A program made the translations under genes and the position numbers. DNA of 64,000 nucleotides, taken from Chryseobacterium sp. C-71. Lineage in GTDB: Bacteria > Bacteroidota > Bacteroidia > Flavobacteriales > Weeksellaceae. The stretch is taken from positions 1,488,001 to 1,552,000 of the forward strand of contig NZ_CP087131.1 of assembly GCF_020911865.1 (NCBI RefSeq), in the 5' to 3' direction. The notes below the pieces were generated by a model. The model searched no databases. It was not told the DNA's origin and saw only the letters and a program-made list of their open reading frames with translations. The stretch's first letter is position 1. Each line of letters opens with the position of its first letter. Positions 1-5,835 of the stretch are shown in pieces.

Positions 1-518
1 TTTTCATTAAAAGTGACTGAATCTTTTTCTTTAAATAAATAAGCGATTGAATCTGTTTTGTGATCAAGAATTGCGAATTCAACGTTCACACTTTCATCTT
101 CAAAAAGGAAATTTTGAGTTGTTGCCAATTCAAGATTCCAATGTGGTGGTCGAATTTTATAAATATTAATTTTTTCTTTTGAAATGATCTCTCTTATTTC
201 ATATTCAATCGCATTTTCATCAATTAAATTCCAAGTGTAAGATTTTAATCTTGCTTCAATTTGATGATGAATATTTTTCGGTCCGCAAATCACGATTTTT
301 TCTCCGCTTCCGATCTGATGTCTGAAAATTCCATCAAAATTTGAAAAATGATCAATGTGAGTATGACTGATGAAGATCGCTGAAACCGACTGCACTTCTT
401 TCACTGTCAGTAAACTCGCTTCACCGCAATCACACAAATAATGCTTTGCTGAATTCGGGATTTTTATTAATATACTGATGTCTTCTTTTAAAAGACTTTT
501 TATTTCTGCTTGTAACAT
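1..518 (-). CDS. RNase Z-like MBL-fold metallo-hydrolase (3' end cut by window)
   Basis: The first 172 codons of a metallo-beta-lactamase-fold protein are visible; the rest lies outside the window. The metal-binding motif SHTHIDH, a DCGEAS strand before it and a later ILDHKTDS segment resemble ribonuclease Z-type nucleases, which cut the 3' trailer from tRNA precursors. I chose the ATG at 516-518 because the reading frame is closed shortly upstream. It follows the RNA ligase operon on the same strand but is separated from it by a terminator at 694-724, so it is probably its own unit. It could also be another MBL hydrolase; the fold is sure, the tRNA role is inference. Confidence 0.7.
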   Translation of the reverse strand, partial: MLQAEIKSLLKEDISILIKIPNSAKHYLCDCGEASLLTVKEVQSVSAIFISHTHIDHFSNFDGIFRHQIGSGEKIVICGPKNIHHQIEARLKSYTWNLIDENAIEYEIREIISKEKINIYKIRPPHWNLELATTQNFLFEDESVNVEFAILDHKTDSIAYLFKEKDSVTFNE

Positions 519-693
519 TTCTTTTATTTTTTTAATCACAAAAATTCTACTCTCTGTTTGTCATTCTGAAAGAATTTAAGCTCGTTTTTTTTAACCATTA
601 TTTCTACAAGCATTGCTTAGATCCCTACGGAAAGACAAAACGAGTGTTTAATAAATAAAATTTTTGCGATTCTTATTGTTAAATTAAACTTAT

Positions 694-724
694 AAAAAAG
701 TTTCGATAATAAATTACCGAAACT
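694..724 (-). terminator. Terminator at end of RNA ligase operon
   Basis: Read on the minus strand, AGTTTCG pairs with CGAAACT and is followed directly by a run of six T. The stem overlaps the RNA ligase stop codon, so it closes the exonuclease-cREC-DinB-ligase unit. The rest of the spacer 519-693 holds only AT-rich sequence and a fragment resembling common intergenic repeats. Confidence 0.6.
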
Positions 725-1736
725 ATACTTTTAGAGTCATTAACTCTTCTTTTACAACGTCAATGACTAAAGAATTCAACTTTTTGTTGATCCTTTTCTG
801 TTCTTCTTTTTCTATGGTTGTGAAAACTTTCGGGAAATCTTTTTCAAAATCTTCCAAAATATCCTGTGAAAAAAGACCAATCACTTTGCCAATCATCTTA
901 GGTTCAAATTCACCAATTTTGCTGACAACATTATTTAACCTATTTACAGTTGCATATTTTTGGATTTCTTCCCAAATATTTTTGGCATTTTCACTGAAAT
1001 GAACTTCTTTTTGAATCGGTCTGTCTTTCCTAATCATTTTAGATTTCTCAGTCCACTTTTCATTTTTATTTTTCAAAATGACTCTTGAACCGTTTCCAAA
1101 ATATTTAGTTTTCAAAGTTTTGACGATCGTTCCTTCACACATATTATTCTCGATTTCCGGCAATCCCAACCAAGCCGGAATTTTAGAATCGAAAACATTA
1201 GGGAACTTCAAAGCCTCTTCCAAAGTCCCTTGAAATAAGATTTTAGCGTAGAAAAATCCGGTTTCCTCGAAAATTTGATTAACCAAATCTGTATCCAAAT
1301 AAGTTGTGCCGTTCAACTTGATGTCGAATGCGTAAAATTCGTTGTGAGGTGCATATTCAACACCTTTTTGAACTTTTATTGCATCTTTTACTGGCTCAAC
1401 TTCTTTATGTTTGTAACCGCCACCGAACAATTCACCGTAGATTACTACAGTTTCCAAATCCGGATGGATCGTTTTCACTTTTTCGAACAAATCAAATACG
1501 TTTTTTCTGTAACGCTCCAACATTTGATGGGCATTATAGAATTTTTCATCCTTATCGATGAAAGCGGTTCTTTTGGCTATTTTAATCTCCTTTCCATCGG
1601 TAATGAAAGAGAAATTAGCGCCATGAACCTTTTCCTGTATAATGAAAACCTCATCCCCAAAACCCTGCAACCTGATCTGATCGATCACGCGGGTTTGGTA
1701 AGCATTTTCTATAGAGTTATATGTTTTGAAAATCAT
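723..1736 (-). CDS. Rnl2-type RNA ligase
   Basis: A 337-residue ATP-dependent RNA ligase of the T4 Rnl2 family, which seals 3'-OH/5'-phosphate breaks in structured RNA through a lysine-AMP intermediate. Visible nucleotidyltransferase motifs are motif I EKVHGAN with the adenylated Lys36, motif III IYGELFGG near residues 99-106, motif IV CEGTIVKT near 200-207 and motif V VILKNK near 219-224. It is the last gene of a tight operon (5 nt after the DinB-like gene) downstream of a tRNA array on the same strand. The obvious substrates are cleaved tRNAs, or exons of the interrupted tRNAs at 5268 and 5617; this is inference. Family assignment is firm. Confidence 0.9.
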   Translation of the reverse strand: MIFKTYNSIENAYQTRVIDQIRLQGFGDEVFIIQEKVHGANFSFITDGKEIKIAKRTAFIDKDEKFYNAHQMLERYRKNVFDLFEKVKTIHPDLETVVIYGELFGGGYKHKEVEPVKDAIKVQKGVEYAPHNEFYAFDIKLNGTTYLDTDLVNQIFEETGFFYAKILFQGTLEEALKFPNVFDSKIPAWLGLPEIENNMCEGTIVKTLKTKYFGNGSRVILKNKNEKWTEKSKMIRKDRPIQKEVHFSENAKNIWEEIQKYATVNRLNNVVSKIGEFEPKMIGKVIGLFSQDILEDFEKDFPKVFTTIEKEEQKRINKKLNSLVIDVVKEELMTLKV

Positions 1737-1741
1737 TTTTT

Positions 1742-2305
1742 TTAATTTTTAATTGTTTCTAATTCGTTATTCCTCATCTGAGTAACGTGTCTTTGGGCGT
1801 GAAGCGATAGGAAATAAATGTATTCATACACATTGATTTTTCCTAGCTCATTCACCGTCATTGTTGTTTTGCAGAGAAGACCTTCGCCGTTTTTCATTAA
1901 GTCTAAATAGTTTAAACATTGATTATACTGCTGAGAAATTAAACTTCTGATTTTATTTAAATTTAATTCTCCTTTCGGCTCCATGTGTTCTGGTCTTATC
2001 CATTCAAAAGCTCCGTATTCACCTACTTTATCAAAGTTTTCTTTATTGAAACTGTAGTTTTTTATTTCAAGAGTTAAGTCAAGATTTTGATAATTACGCA
2101 TTGCTTTTTTTGAACCTTTTTCAATGAGAATTAACAAATAAAAGTTCGTCAGATAAATGTGTTCTAAAATTTGTTGAATCGTCCAACCTCCGTTTGAAGG
2201 CTGAAAGTTCAACGTTACATTATCTTTTTCAAACCATTTGTCGACCTCATCAAAACTGAGTTTCAAATGCGTTTTTATATCCTGAATTAATCTAAAAATG
2301 TCCAT
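1742..2305 (-). CDS. DinB-fold four-helix protein
   Basis: A 187-residue protein of the DinB/YfiT metal-binding four-helix superfamily. The typical GGWTIQQILEHI segment near residues 39-50 supplies one histidine, and the late LHAQRH motif supplies two more, matching the three-His metal site. DinB proteins often act as thiol-dependent transferases or hydrolases, but no substrate can be read from the sequence. The start codon overlaps the stop of the upstream cREC gene by one base, and the ligase gene begins 5 nt after its end, so it is translationally linked to the RNA-processing genes. Confidence 0.75.
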   Translation of the reverse strand: MDIFRLIQDIKTHLKLSFDEVDKWFEKDNVTLNFQPSNGGWTIQQILEHIYLTNFYLLILIEKGSKKAMRNYQNLDLTLEIKNYSFNKENFDKVGEYGAFEWIRPEHMEPKGELNLNKIRSLISQQYNQCLNYLDLMKNGEGLLCKTTMTVNELGKINVYEYIYFLSLHAQRHVTQMRNNELETIKN

Positions 2306-2676
2306 TATAATTTTTTAAAGTTGTTCAAAAGACCTTCAATATTTGCCTTTCCAACAGGATTCATTGAGTGACAGTAGAATTTTGGTAAGTCTAAATAGTT
2401 ATCCATACAATATTCTACCAACCATTTTGCACAATCGTAACCTGTTTTTTCAACAAATTCCTGAGAATCTGGGGTTAAATAATGTTCATCGGCAAGGTCG
2501 TGGTCAAAAGAGATCATTTCCGGAAGTCCTTTTTCCAAAATCCTGTTGACAAATTGCTCGTAATTTCGAACGGTATGCCAGTCTTTTCTGAGGAAAATAT
2601 CCTGTTTAGTGTACTTATGTGCCTCAATAGGATATCTTATATCATCCAGAAATAATAATCTTTTTGTTAGTTCCAT
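2305..2676 (-). CDS. cREC: cyclic-phosphate-processing receiver-like protein
   Basis: A 123-residue stand-alone receiver-fold protein. LLFLDDIRYP at residues 7-16 gives the acidic pair of receiver domains, and ISFDHDLADEH near residue 60 is the second acidic/histidine motif of the 'cyclic-phosphate processing receiver' family. That family has been predicted to handle 2',3'-cyclic phosphate RNA ends left by tRNA-cutting toxins. It lies 4 nt downstream of the exonuclease gene and overlaps the DinB gene. Alongside an Rnl2-type ligase, the natural reading is end-healing before ligation. Enzymatic activity is a family prediction, not proven here. Confidence 0.75.
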   Translation of the reverse strand: MELTKRLLFLDDIRYPIEAHKYTKQDIFLRKDWHTVRNYEQFVNRILEKGLPEMISFDHDLADEHYLTPDSQEFVEKTGYDCAKWLVEYCMDNYLDLPKFYCHSMNPVGKANIEGLLNNFKKL

Positions 2677-2680
2677 TGCT

Positions 2681-3226
2681 TTAATTTTTTAAAACTTGAT
2701 ACAATAATTTTGCTGTGTTAAAAGCGTCATCTGCACCATTATGATTACTCCCTTCAAATTCTATATTTCTTGTCTGAAGTTCTTTCAATAGTCCAATTGG
2801 CTTTTCACCAGTCATTAAACTTATCAAGACTTTTAAATCAAGATACGTTTCACTGAAAGGAAATTTAACATCAAATTCTTTACACTGACTTTCCACAATC
2901 GATTTGTCGAATCCGCCATAACCGGCGTATGTTCTTCGTAATGAATTATATCTGTTTTTGATATTCGAACAGGCTTCTTTAAAAGAAAATCCGTCTTTTT
3001 CTAATTTTTCAGAAGTGATTCCCGTAAGTTGTGTACAGTATTCACTTACCTCTGATTGTGTCGGTTTTATCAAGTAACTTCTTTTATCTTCGATACTTCC
3101 ATCCAACATATTGAGTTTGCAAATCCCGATTTCAATAATTTCTCTTTTTTGATTTTCAGGAGTTTGCCCTTTTTCCCAACACGTAGCTTCGATATCTATG
3201 ACTATTACTTTGTCGTATAAAAACAT
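2681..3226 (-). CDS. DEDDh 3'-5' exonuclease, Eri1/KapD-like
   Basis: A 181-residue DEDDh exonuclease. Motif Exo I is IDIEATCW with Asp11 and Glu13, a second aspartate sits in AGYGGFDKS, and the C-terminal HNGADDAFNTA holds the His and last Asp. The CW pair after IEAT and the overall pattern resemble the Eri1/3'hExo-KapD branch, whose members trim structured RNA 3' ends. It is the first gene of the tight exonuclease-cREC-DinB-ligase cluster; a 95-nt gap separates it from the YkuK-like gene. A role in trimming tRNA ends is likely but inferred. Confidence 0.8.
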   Translation of the reverse strand: MFLYDKVIVIDIEATCWEKGQTPENQKREIIEIGICKLNMLDGSIEDKRSYLIKPTQSEVSEYCTQLTGITSEKLEKDGFSFKEACSNIKNRYNSLRRTYAGYGGFDKSIVESQCKEFDVKFPFSETYLDLKVLISLMTGEKPIGLLKELQTRNIEFEGSNHNGADDAFNTAKLLYQVLKN

Positions 3227-3321
3227 TTTAATTTATTTTTTTTCAATGGAAGCTAGATGCAGGAAGTAAATATCATACTGTTAAAAAACTTCAAACTTCT
3301 CACATACCATTTCCCGCTTTA

Positions 3322-3807
3322 TTACACCATCATATCAGCACAATTTGAACTTGCAAATGCGTAAGGTTTTGCCTTAAACACGTATCCCATTCCAAGAATA
3401 TATCCCATTGCGTCTTTCAAAGCAACGTTGGATTTAAAATCCGGATCGGTGTTAATGTCTGCGTGTACCTCCATTTCCACATCATAAGTTTCCAGAATAG
3501 AGCAAATGGCGTAGGCGATTTCTACGGATTTGTTGACTTCGTTCAACATTCGCTCTTTGATACTGATATTCTGTATTTCTCTTTCTTTTCTGATAAAGGT
3601 AAACGCTCCTTTTCCCTCACGAATAAAGACAACTGCCGTAGCATAATTAATGGCGTCACCATAAACGTGGGAGTCTGAACCCACACACACTTTCAGTCGG
3701 TGTCCATTTGCCTGTTCGCGGATGATGGCTTCTTCTACCAAATGTGTGATAGAGTGTTGGAAAAATTTTCCGGTCATGTTTTGCCATGTTTGTTGTTGCG
3801 TTTCCAT
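3322..3807 (-). CDS. YkuK-family RNase H-like protein
   Basis: A 161-residue protein of the YkuK/DUF458 family with an RNase H-like fold. CVGSDSHVYGD near residues 42-52 supplies the first acidic residues, and the later VHADINTDPD segment supplies further ones. Function in other bacteria is not established. It begins about 90 nt downstream of the last tRNA of the array on the same strand, so it may be read from the array transcript. The next gene is the Eri1-like exonuclease. I see nothing broken in it. Confidence 0.75.
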   Translation of the reverse strand: METQQQTWQNMTGKFFQHSITHLVEEAIIREQANGHRLKVCVGSDSHVYGDAINYATAVVFIREGKGAFTFIRKEREIQNISIKERMLNEVNKSVEIAYAICSILETYDVEMEVHADINTDPDFKSNVALKDAMGYILGMGYVFKAKPYAFASSNCADMMV

Positions 3808-3897
3808 TTTTTCTACATGTTTTAAATTTGTTTTATTTAAATTTTAATTTGTTAGTTGTGAATCATCAATTTTTTAATTATTGACCATTCGGTTTTG

Positions 3898-3968
3898 CAC
3901 TCCGAACTGGATTCGAACCAATACCATCAGTTTTGGAGACTGAGATGCTGCCATTACACTATCGAAGC
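3898..3968 (-). tRNA. tRNA-Trp (CCA)
   Basis: A 71-nt cloverleaf. Acceptor GCTTCGA pairs with TCGGAGT, the anticodon stem TCAGT/ACTGA holds loop CTCCAAA, and the T-stem ATTGG/CCAGT closes loop TTCGAAT. The discriminator is G and CCA is not encoded. This is the last tRNA of the array, next to the YkuK-like gene. Confidence 0.85.
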
Positions 3969-3976
3969 AATTTTTG

Positions 3977-4049
3977 TTGATTCATCAGGACTCGAACCTG
4001 AACAACAAGAGTCAAAGTCTTGTGTGCTGACCAATTACACTATGAATCA
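3977..4049 (-). tRNA. tRNA-Gln (TTG)
   Basis: A 73-nt cloverleaf with perfect acceptor TGATTCA/TGAATCA, anticodon stem CAAGA/TCTTG with loop CTTTGAC, and A as discriminator. The first base pair is U-A, as is common for Gln tRNAs. It lies 8 nt from tRNA-Trp. Confidence 0.87.
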
Positions 4050-4055
4050 GTTTCG

Positions 4056-4128
4056 CGGAACAGACAGGAATCGAACCTGTACCTCTAGTTTTTCAGACTA
4101 ACGTGCAGACCTTCTACGCCACTCTTCC
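4056..4128 (-). tRNA. tRNA-Phe (GAA)
   Basis: A 73-nt cloverleaf. Anticodon loop CTGAAAA sits in stem TTAGT/ACTAG, and the T-arm is ACAGG TTCGATT CCTGT. The acceptor GGAAGAG/CTGTTCC has one G-G mismatch and the discriminator is G where Phe tRNAs normally have A, so charging may be altered. Confidence 0.8.
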
Positions 4129-4147
4129 AAGATTTTAAATACTTTTG

Positions 4148-4212
4148 TACGGAAAGAGGGAGTCGAACCCCCAAAACCTTGAGCCTAAATCAAGTGTGTC
4201 TACCATTCCCGC
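4148..4212 (-). tRNA. Leu-like (TAG) mini-tRNA without D-arm
   Basis: Acceptor GCGGGAA pairs with TTTCCGT over seven positions, the anticodon stem CTTGA/TCAAG holds loop TTTAGGC, and the T-arm GGGGG/CCCTC is sound. Only 11 nt lie between acceptor and anticodon stem, so no D-stem can form, and the long variable arm normal for Leu is replaced by 5 nt. Total length is 65 nt. It could be a decayed gene or a genuinely compact tRNA. Confidence 0.6.
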
Positions 4213-4234
4213 GGGTTTTTATAAATAATAATTG

Positions 4235-4255
4235 ATCAACTATCATTTATAAAAT
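4235..4255. repeat. 21-nt inverted repeat, left copy
   Basis: The 21 bases beginning ATCAACTATCATT are the exact reverse complement of 4600-4620. The two copies flank hairpin E1 and the Glu, Thr-like and Tyr tRNA genes. Confidence 0.8.
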
Positions 4256-4262
4256 TAGGTCT

Positions 4263-4338
4263 GAGAAAAGCTTGTCTATATTTATAAACTATGCCTGTTA
4301 TATTCGTAAAGATCTTCTGCGCTCGACAAACTTTTCTC
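4263..4338 (-). ncRNA. Hairpin RNA element E1 in tRNA array
   Basis: A 14-bp stem, GAGAAAAGTTTGTC with GACAAGCTTTTCTC (one G-U), closes a 48-nt loop containing GCGCAGAAGATCTTTACG on the minus strand. The same arms and loop motif recur at 4669, 4939 and 5089, always between tRNA genes on the same strand. There is no U-run, so it is not a standard terminator. Function unknown. Confidence 0.55.
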
Positions 4339-4356
4339 TTTTCCATTTAAACCTAG

Positions 4357-4429
4357 TACTCTATAAGGGAATCGAACCCTTGTTTTCTGCTCGAAAGGCA
4401 GGCGTCCTGAACCGTTAGACGAATAGAGC
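4357..4429 (-). tRNA. tRNA-Glu (TTC), copy 1
   Basis: A 73-nt cloverleaf: acceptor GCTCTAT/ATAGAGT, anticodon loop CTTTCGA, T-arm AAGGG TTCGATT CCCTT, discriminator A. It is closely similar to the second Glu gene at 5397, so one is probably a duplicate of the other. Confidence 0.88.
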
Positions 4430-4436
4430 GATAAAA

Positions 4437-4507
4437 CAAACTGACTAGGAATCGAACCTAAACAACAAGAGTACATTTCCTGCATGCTGCCATTACATTA
4501 TCAGCGG
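4437..4507 (-). tRNA. Aberrant tRNA, anticodon probably TGT (Thr-like)
   Basis: The anticodon stem CAGGA/TCTTG closes loop AATGTAC, which places TGT as anticodon but leaves A instead of the invariant U at position 33. The T-arm TTAGG TTCGATT CCTAG is good. The acceptor CCGCTGA/TCAGTTT lacks its two outer pairs. The 3' half closely matches the Gln tRNA at 3977, suggesting it arose from a Gln copy. It may be non-functional in translation. Confidence 0.55.
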
Positions 4508-4513
4508 TGTTTG

Positions 4514-4597
4514 TGGAAGTAGTAGGATTCGAACCTACTCAGCAATAAAGCAACAGATTTACAGTCTGCCCCGACTCTCCAACTTCGGCGTACTTCC
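4514..4597 (-). tRNA. tRNA-Tyr (GTA)
   Basis: An 84-nt class II cloverleaf: acceptor GGAAGTA/TACTTCC, anticodon loop CTGTAAA in stem GCAGA/TCTGT, a long variable arm, and T-arm GTAGG TTCGAAT CCTAC. Discriminator A. Confidence 0.9.
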
Positions 4598-4599
4598 GG

Positions 4600-4620
4600 A
4601 TTTTATAAATGATAGTTGAT
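4600..4620. repeat. 21-nt inverted repeat, right copy
   Basis: Exact reverse complement of 4235-4255. Confidence 0.8.
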
Positions 4621-4668
4621 AAATGATTCAAATCTTCATTCTAGCTTCTAACATCTAATTTCTCATTT

Positions 4669-4747
4669 GAAGAAAAACAAAGCCTGTCATTATTTTTTTA
4701 GTTTGATATAAGAACTTCTACGCTCGACAAACTTTTACTTTTTCTTC
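4669..4747 (-). ncRNA. Hairpin RNA element E2 in tRNA array
   Basis: Two stacked stems (GAAGAAAAA/TTTTTCTTC and AAAGTTTGTC/GACAGGCTTT with wobbles) close a 37-nt loop with GCGTAGAAGTTCTTATATC. This copy and E3 share AGAAGTTCTTATATCAAAC, while E1 and E4 share AGAAGATCTTTACG, so there are two subtypes. Confidence 0.55.
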
Positions 4748-4773
4748 GGAACTAATCTCATTTTAGTTATTTG

Positions 4774-4855
4774 AGATGGTTATGGGATTCAAACCCACTC
4801 AGCTCACGCAACGGTTTTGCAGACCGCCCCGACTCTTCCACTTCGGCGAACCATC
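4774..4855 (-). tRNA. tRNA-Cys (GCA) with long variable arm
   Basis: An 82-nt cloverleaf: acceptor GATGGTT/AACCATC, anticodon stem GCGGT/ACCGT with loop CTGCAAA, and a class II variable arm of about 13 nt. The body matches the Tyr tRNA at 4514 almost block for block (CGCCGAAGT, GAGTCGGGGC, GCTGAGT). The discriminator is U, the main CysRS identity base. The T-loop is TTTGAAT. Normal Cys tRNAs have a short variable loop. Confidence 0.8.
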
Positions 4856-4938
4856 GTTTTTTATGAGTAATCAATAATGGGTAATGAATAATTTCCACAA
4901 TATTGATTATTCTTTTTTATTTAAATTTTCATTAAAAA

Positions 4939-4996
4939 TAAAGCTTGTCTTAATTTTTTGTTTGATATAAGAACTTCTGCGCTTTGACAAACTTTA
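4939..4996 (-). ncRNA. Hairpin RNA element E3 in tRNA array
   Basis: An 11-bp stem TAAAGTTTGTC/GACAAGCTTTA (one G-U) closes a 36-nt loop containing GCGCAGAAGTTCTTATATC. It lies in the 332-nt tRNA-free stretch 4856-5187 together with E4; the rest of that stretch is AT-rich filler with no ORF. Confidence 0.55.
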
Positions 4997-5088
4997 ATTT
5001 AACCTAAAAATTTATATTATGTTTAAAGCTTTCATCTTTCTTCATCCATCTTCCAACCTTCATCTATTAATTTTCATTTTTTGAGTTA

Positions 5089-5152
5089 AGAAAAAGTCTG
5101 TCTATATTGTGTTTTTGGCGTAAAGATCTTCTGCGCTTGACAAACCTTTTCT
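5089..5152 (-). ncRNA. Hairpin RNA element E4 in tRNA array
   Basis: A 14-bp stem AGAAAAGGTTTGTC/GACAGACTTTTTCT (two wobbles) closes a 36-nt loop with GCGCAGAAGATCTTTACGC. Fourth member of the hairpin family. Confidence 0.55.
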
Positions 5153-5187
5153 CTTCTCTTTTGAAACAATTACCATTTAGTTATTTG

Positions 5188-5259
5188 CGATTCTGGAAAG
5201 GCTCGAACTTTCAACTTCTGGTTTAACAGACCAGCGCTCTACCATTGAGCTACAGAATC
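5188..5259 (-). tRNA. tRNA-Asn (GTT)
   Basis: A 72-nt cloverleaf: acceptor GATTCTG/CAGAATC, anticodon loop CTGTTAA in stem CTGGT/ACCAG, T-arm GAAAG TTCGAGC CTTTC, discriminator G as expected for Asn. Confidence 0.9.
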
Positions 5260-5267
5260 ATTTTTTG

Positions 5268-5391
5268 TAATTTCGGAAGGATTGTTCATAAATTTTATTT
5301 TTAATTTTTTGTATTCACGAATCCTTCGGATTTCGAACCTTTAACCTTCGGCTTATGAAACCGATACTCTAACCCATTGAGCTACGAAATC
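5268..5391 (-). tRNA. tRNA-Met (CAT) interrupted by a 50-nt T-loop insertion
   Basis: Joining 5391-5333 to 5282-5268 gives a 74-nt tRNA: acceptor GATTTCG/CGAAATT, anticodon loop TTCATAA in stem TCGGT/GCCGA, T-stem AAAGG/CCTTC (outer pair A-C) and T-loop TTCGA+AT, discriminator A. Without removing 5283-5332 neither T-arm nor acceptor forms. The resulting 3' end lies 8 nt from tRNA-Asn, the normal spacing of the array, which supports the exon assignment. Elongator Met and lysidine-type Ile cannot be told apart by anticodon. Confidence 0.75.
5283..5332 (-). other. 50-nt intron-like insertion in tRNA-Met T-loop
   Basis: It lies between T-loop positions 58 and 59. On the minus strand it starts with AATCCGAAGGATTCGTGAAT, in which ATCC/GGAT form a small hairpin, and ends with ATGAACA. 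The Asp insertion at 5632-5681 has the same length, position and ends. Confidence 0.7.
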
Positions 5392-5396
5392 ATTTG

Positions 5397-5469
5397 TACT
5401 CCATAAGGGAATCGAACCCTTATTTACTGCTCGAAAGGCAGCCGTCCTAAACCATTAGACGAATGGAGC
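5397..5469 (-). tRNA. tRNA-Glu (TTC), copy 2
   Basis: A 73-nt cloverleaf: acceptor GCTCCAT/ATGGAGT, anticodon loop CTTTCGA, T-arm AAGGG TTCGATT CCCTT, discriminator A. Near-duplicate of the gene at 4357. Confidence 0.88.
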
Positions 5470-5475
5470 AAATTG

Positions 5476-5547
5476 TCTGGAAAGCAGGGTTCGAACCTGC
5501 GACCTCCCGCGTCCAAGGCGGGTAAACAACCACCGTTATCTTTCCAG
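5476..5547 (-). tRNA. tRNA-Pro (TGG)
   Basis: A 72-nt cloverleaf: acceptor CTGGAAA/TTTCCAG, anticodon stem CCCGC/GCGGG with loop CTTGGAC, T-arm GCAGG TTCGAAC CCTGC, discriminator A. Confidence 0.9.
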
Positions 5548-5564
5548 TTTTGCAGATTCACTTC

Positions 5565-5602
5565 AAAAATCTTCTCCGAGAGACAGTCGGATCGGAAATT
5601 TT
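5565..5602 (-). other. Structured hairpin between tRNA-Pro and tRNA-Asp
   Basis: AAAAAT pairs with ATTTTT outside, and TCCGA with TCGGA inside, around loop GAGACAG. It fills the 69-nt gap between the two tRNA genes. On the minus strand it contains GAGAAGAT, weakly like the E-element loop motif. Possibly a processing or terminator-like hairpin. Confidence 0.35.
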
Positions 5603-5616
5603 TCCGTGAACCTTTG

Positions 5617-5738
5617 CGGTCTATGCGAGATTGTTCATCATCACATATATTTTTCTTTTGAATTCACGAATGCTTTGCATTTCGAACTCGCAGTGCCTGA
5701 GCGACAGGCAGGCAGGTTAGCCATTACCTCAATAGACC
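5617..5738 (-). tRNA. tRNA-Asp (GTC) interrupted by a 50-nt T-loop insertion
   Basis: Joining 5738-5682 to 5631-5617 gives a 72-nt tRNA: perfect acceptor GGTCTAT/ATAGACC, perfect T-stem GCGAG/CTCGC with loop TTCGA+AT, and anticodon loop CTGTCGC with stem CCTGC/TCAGG (one mismatch at the loop side). The discriminator is G, correct for Asp. Without removal of 5632-5681 the 3' half cannot fold. The anticodon region matches usual flavobacterial Asp tRNAs apart from a base change after the anticodon. Confidence 0.75.
5632..5681 (-). other. 50-nt intron-like insertion in tRNA-Asp T-loop
   Basis: Same T-loop position (58/59) and same length as the insertion in tRNA-Met. It starts AATGCAAAGCATTCGTGAAT and ends ATGAACA. 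Its hairpin is ATGC/GCAT where the Met copy has ATCC/GGAT, a compensatory change. The middle 20-odd bases differ. Confidence 0.7.
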
Positions 5739-5745
5739 TTTTTTG

Positions 5746-5830
5746 CGGAGAGCAAAGGAATTGAACCTTCACTACTGTCGTAGAACTCATTAGCAGTAAG
5801 CCGCAACAAACCAATATTTGCCTACTCTCC
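5746..5830 (-). tRNA. tRNA-Ser (GCT)
   Basis: An 85-nt class II cloverleaf: acceptor GGAGAGT/GCTCTCC, anticodon stem GCTTA/TGAGT with loop CTGCTAA, variable arm CTAC/GTAG, T-arm GAAGG/CCTTT with the unusual loop TTCAATT, discriminator G as expected for Ser. Confidence 0.85.
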
Positions 5831-5835
5831 TTTTG

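Noticed and set aside
4263..5152. CRISPR-like array
   Set aside because: The four hairpins are unevenly spaced, interrupted by tRNA genes and lack constant spacers; no cas genes are present.
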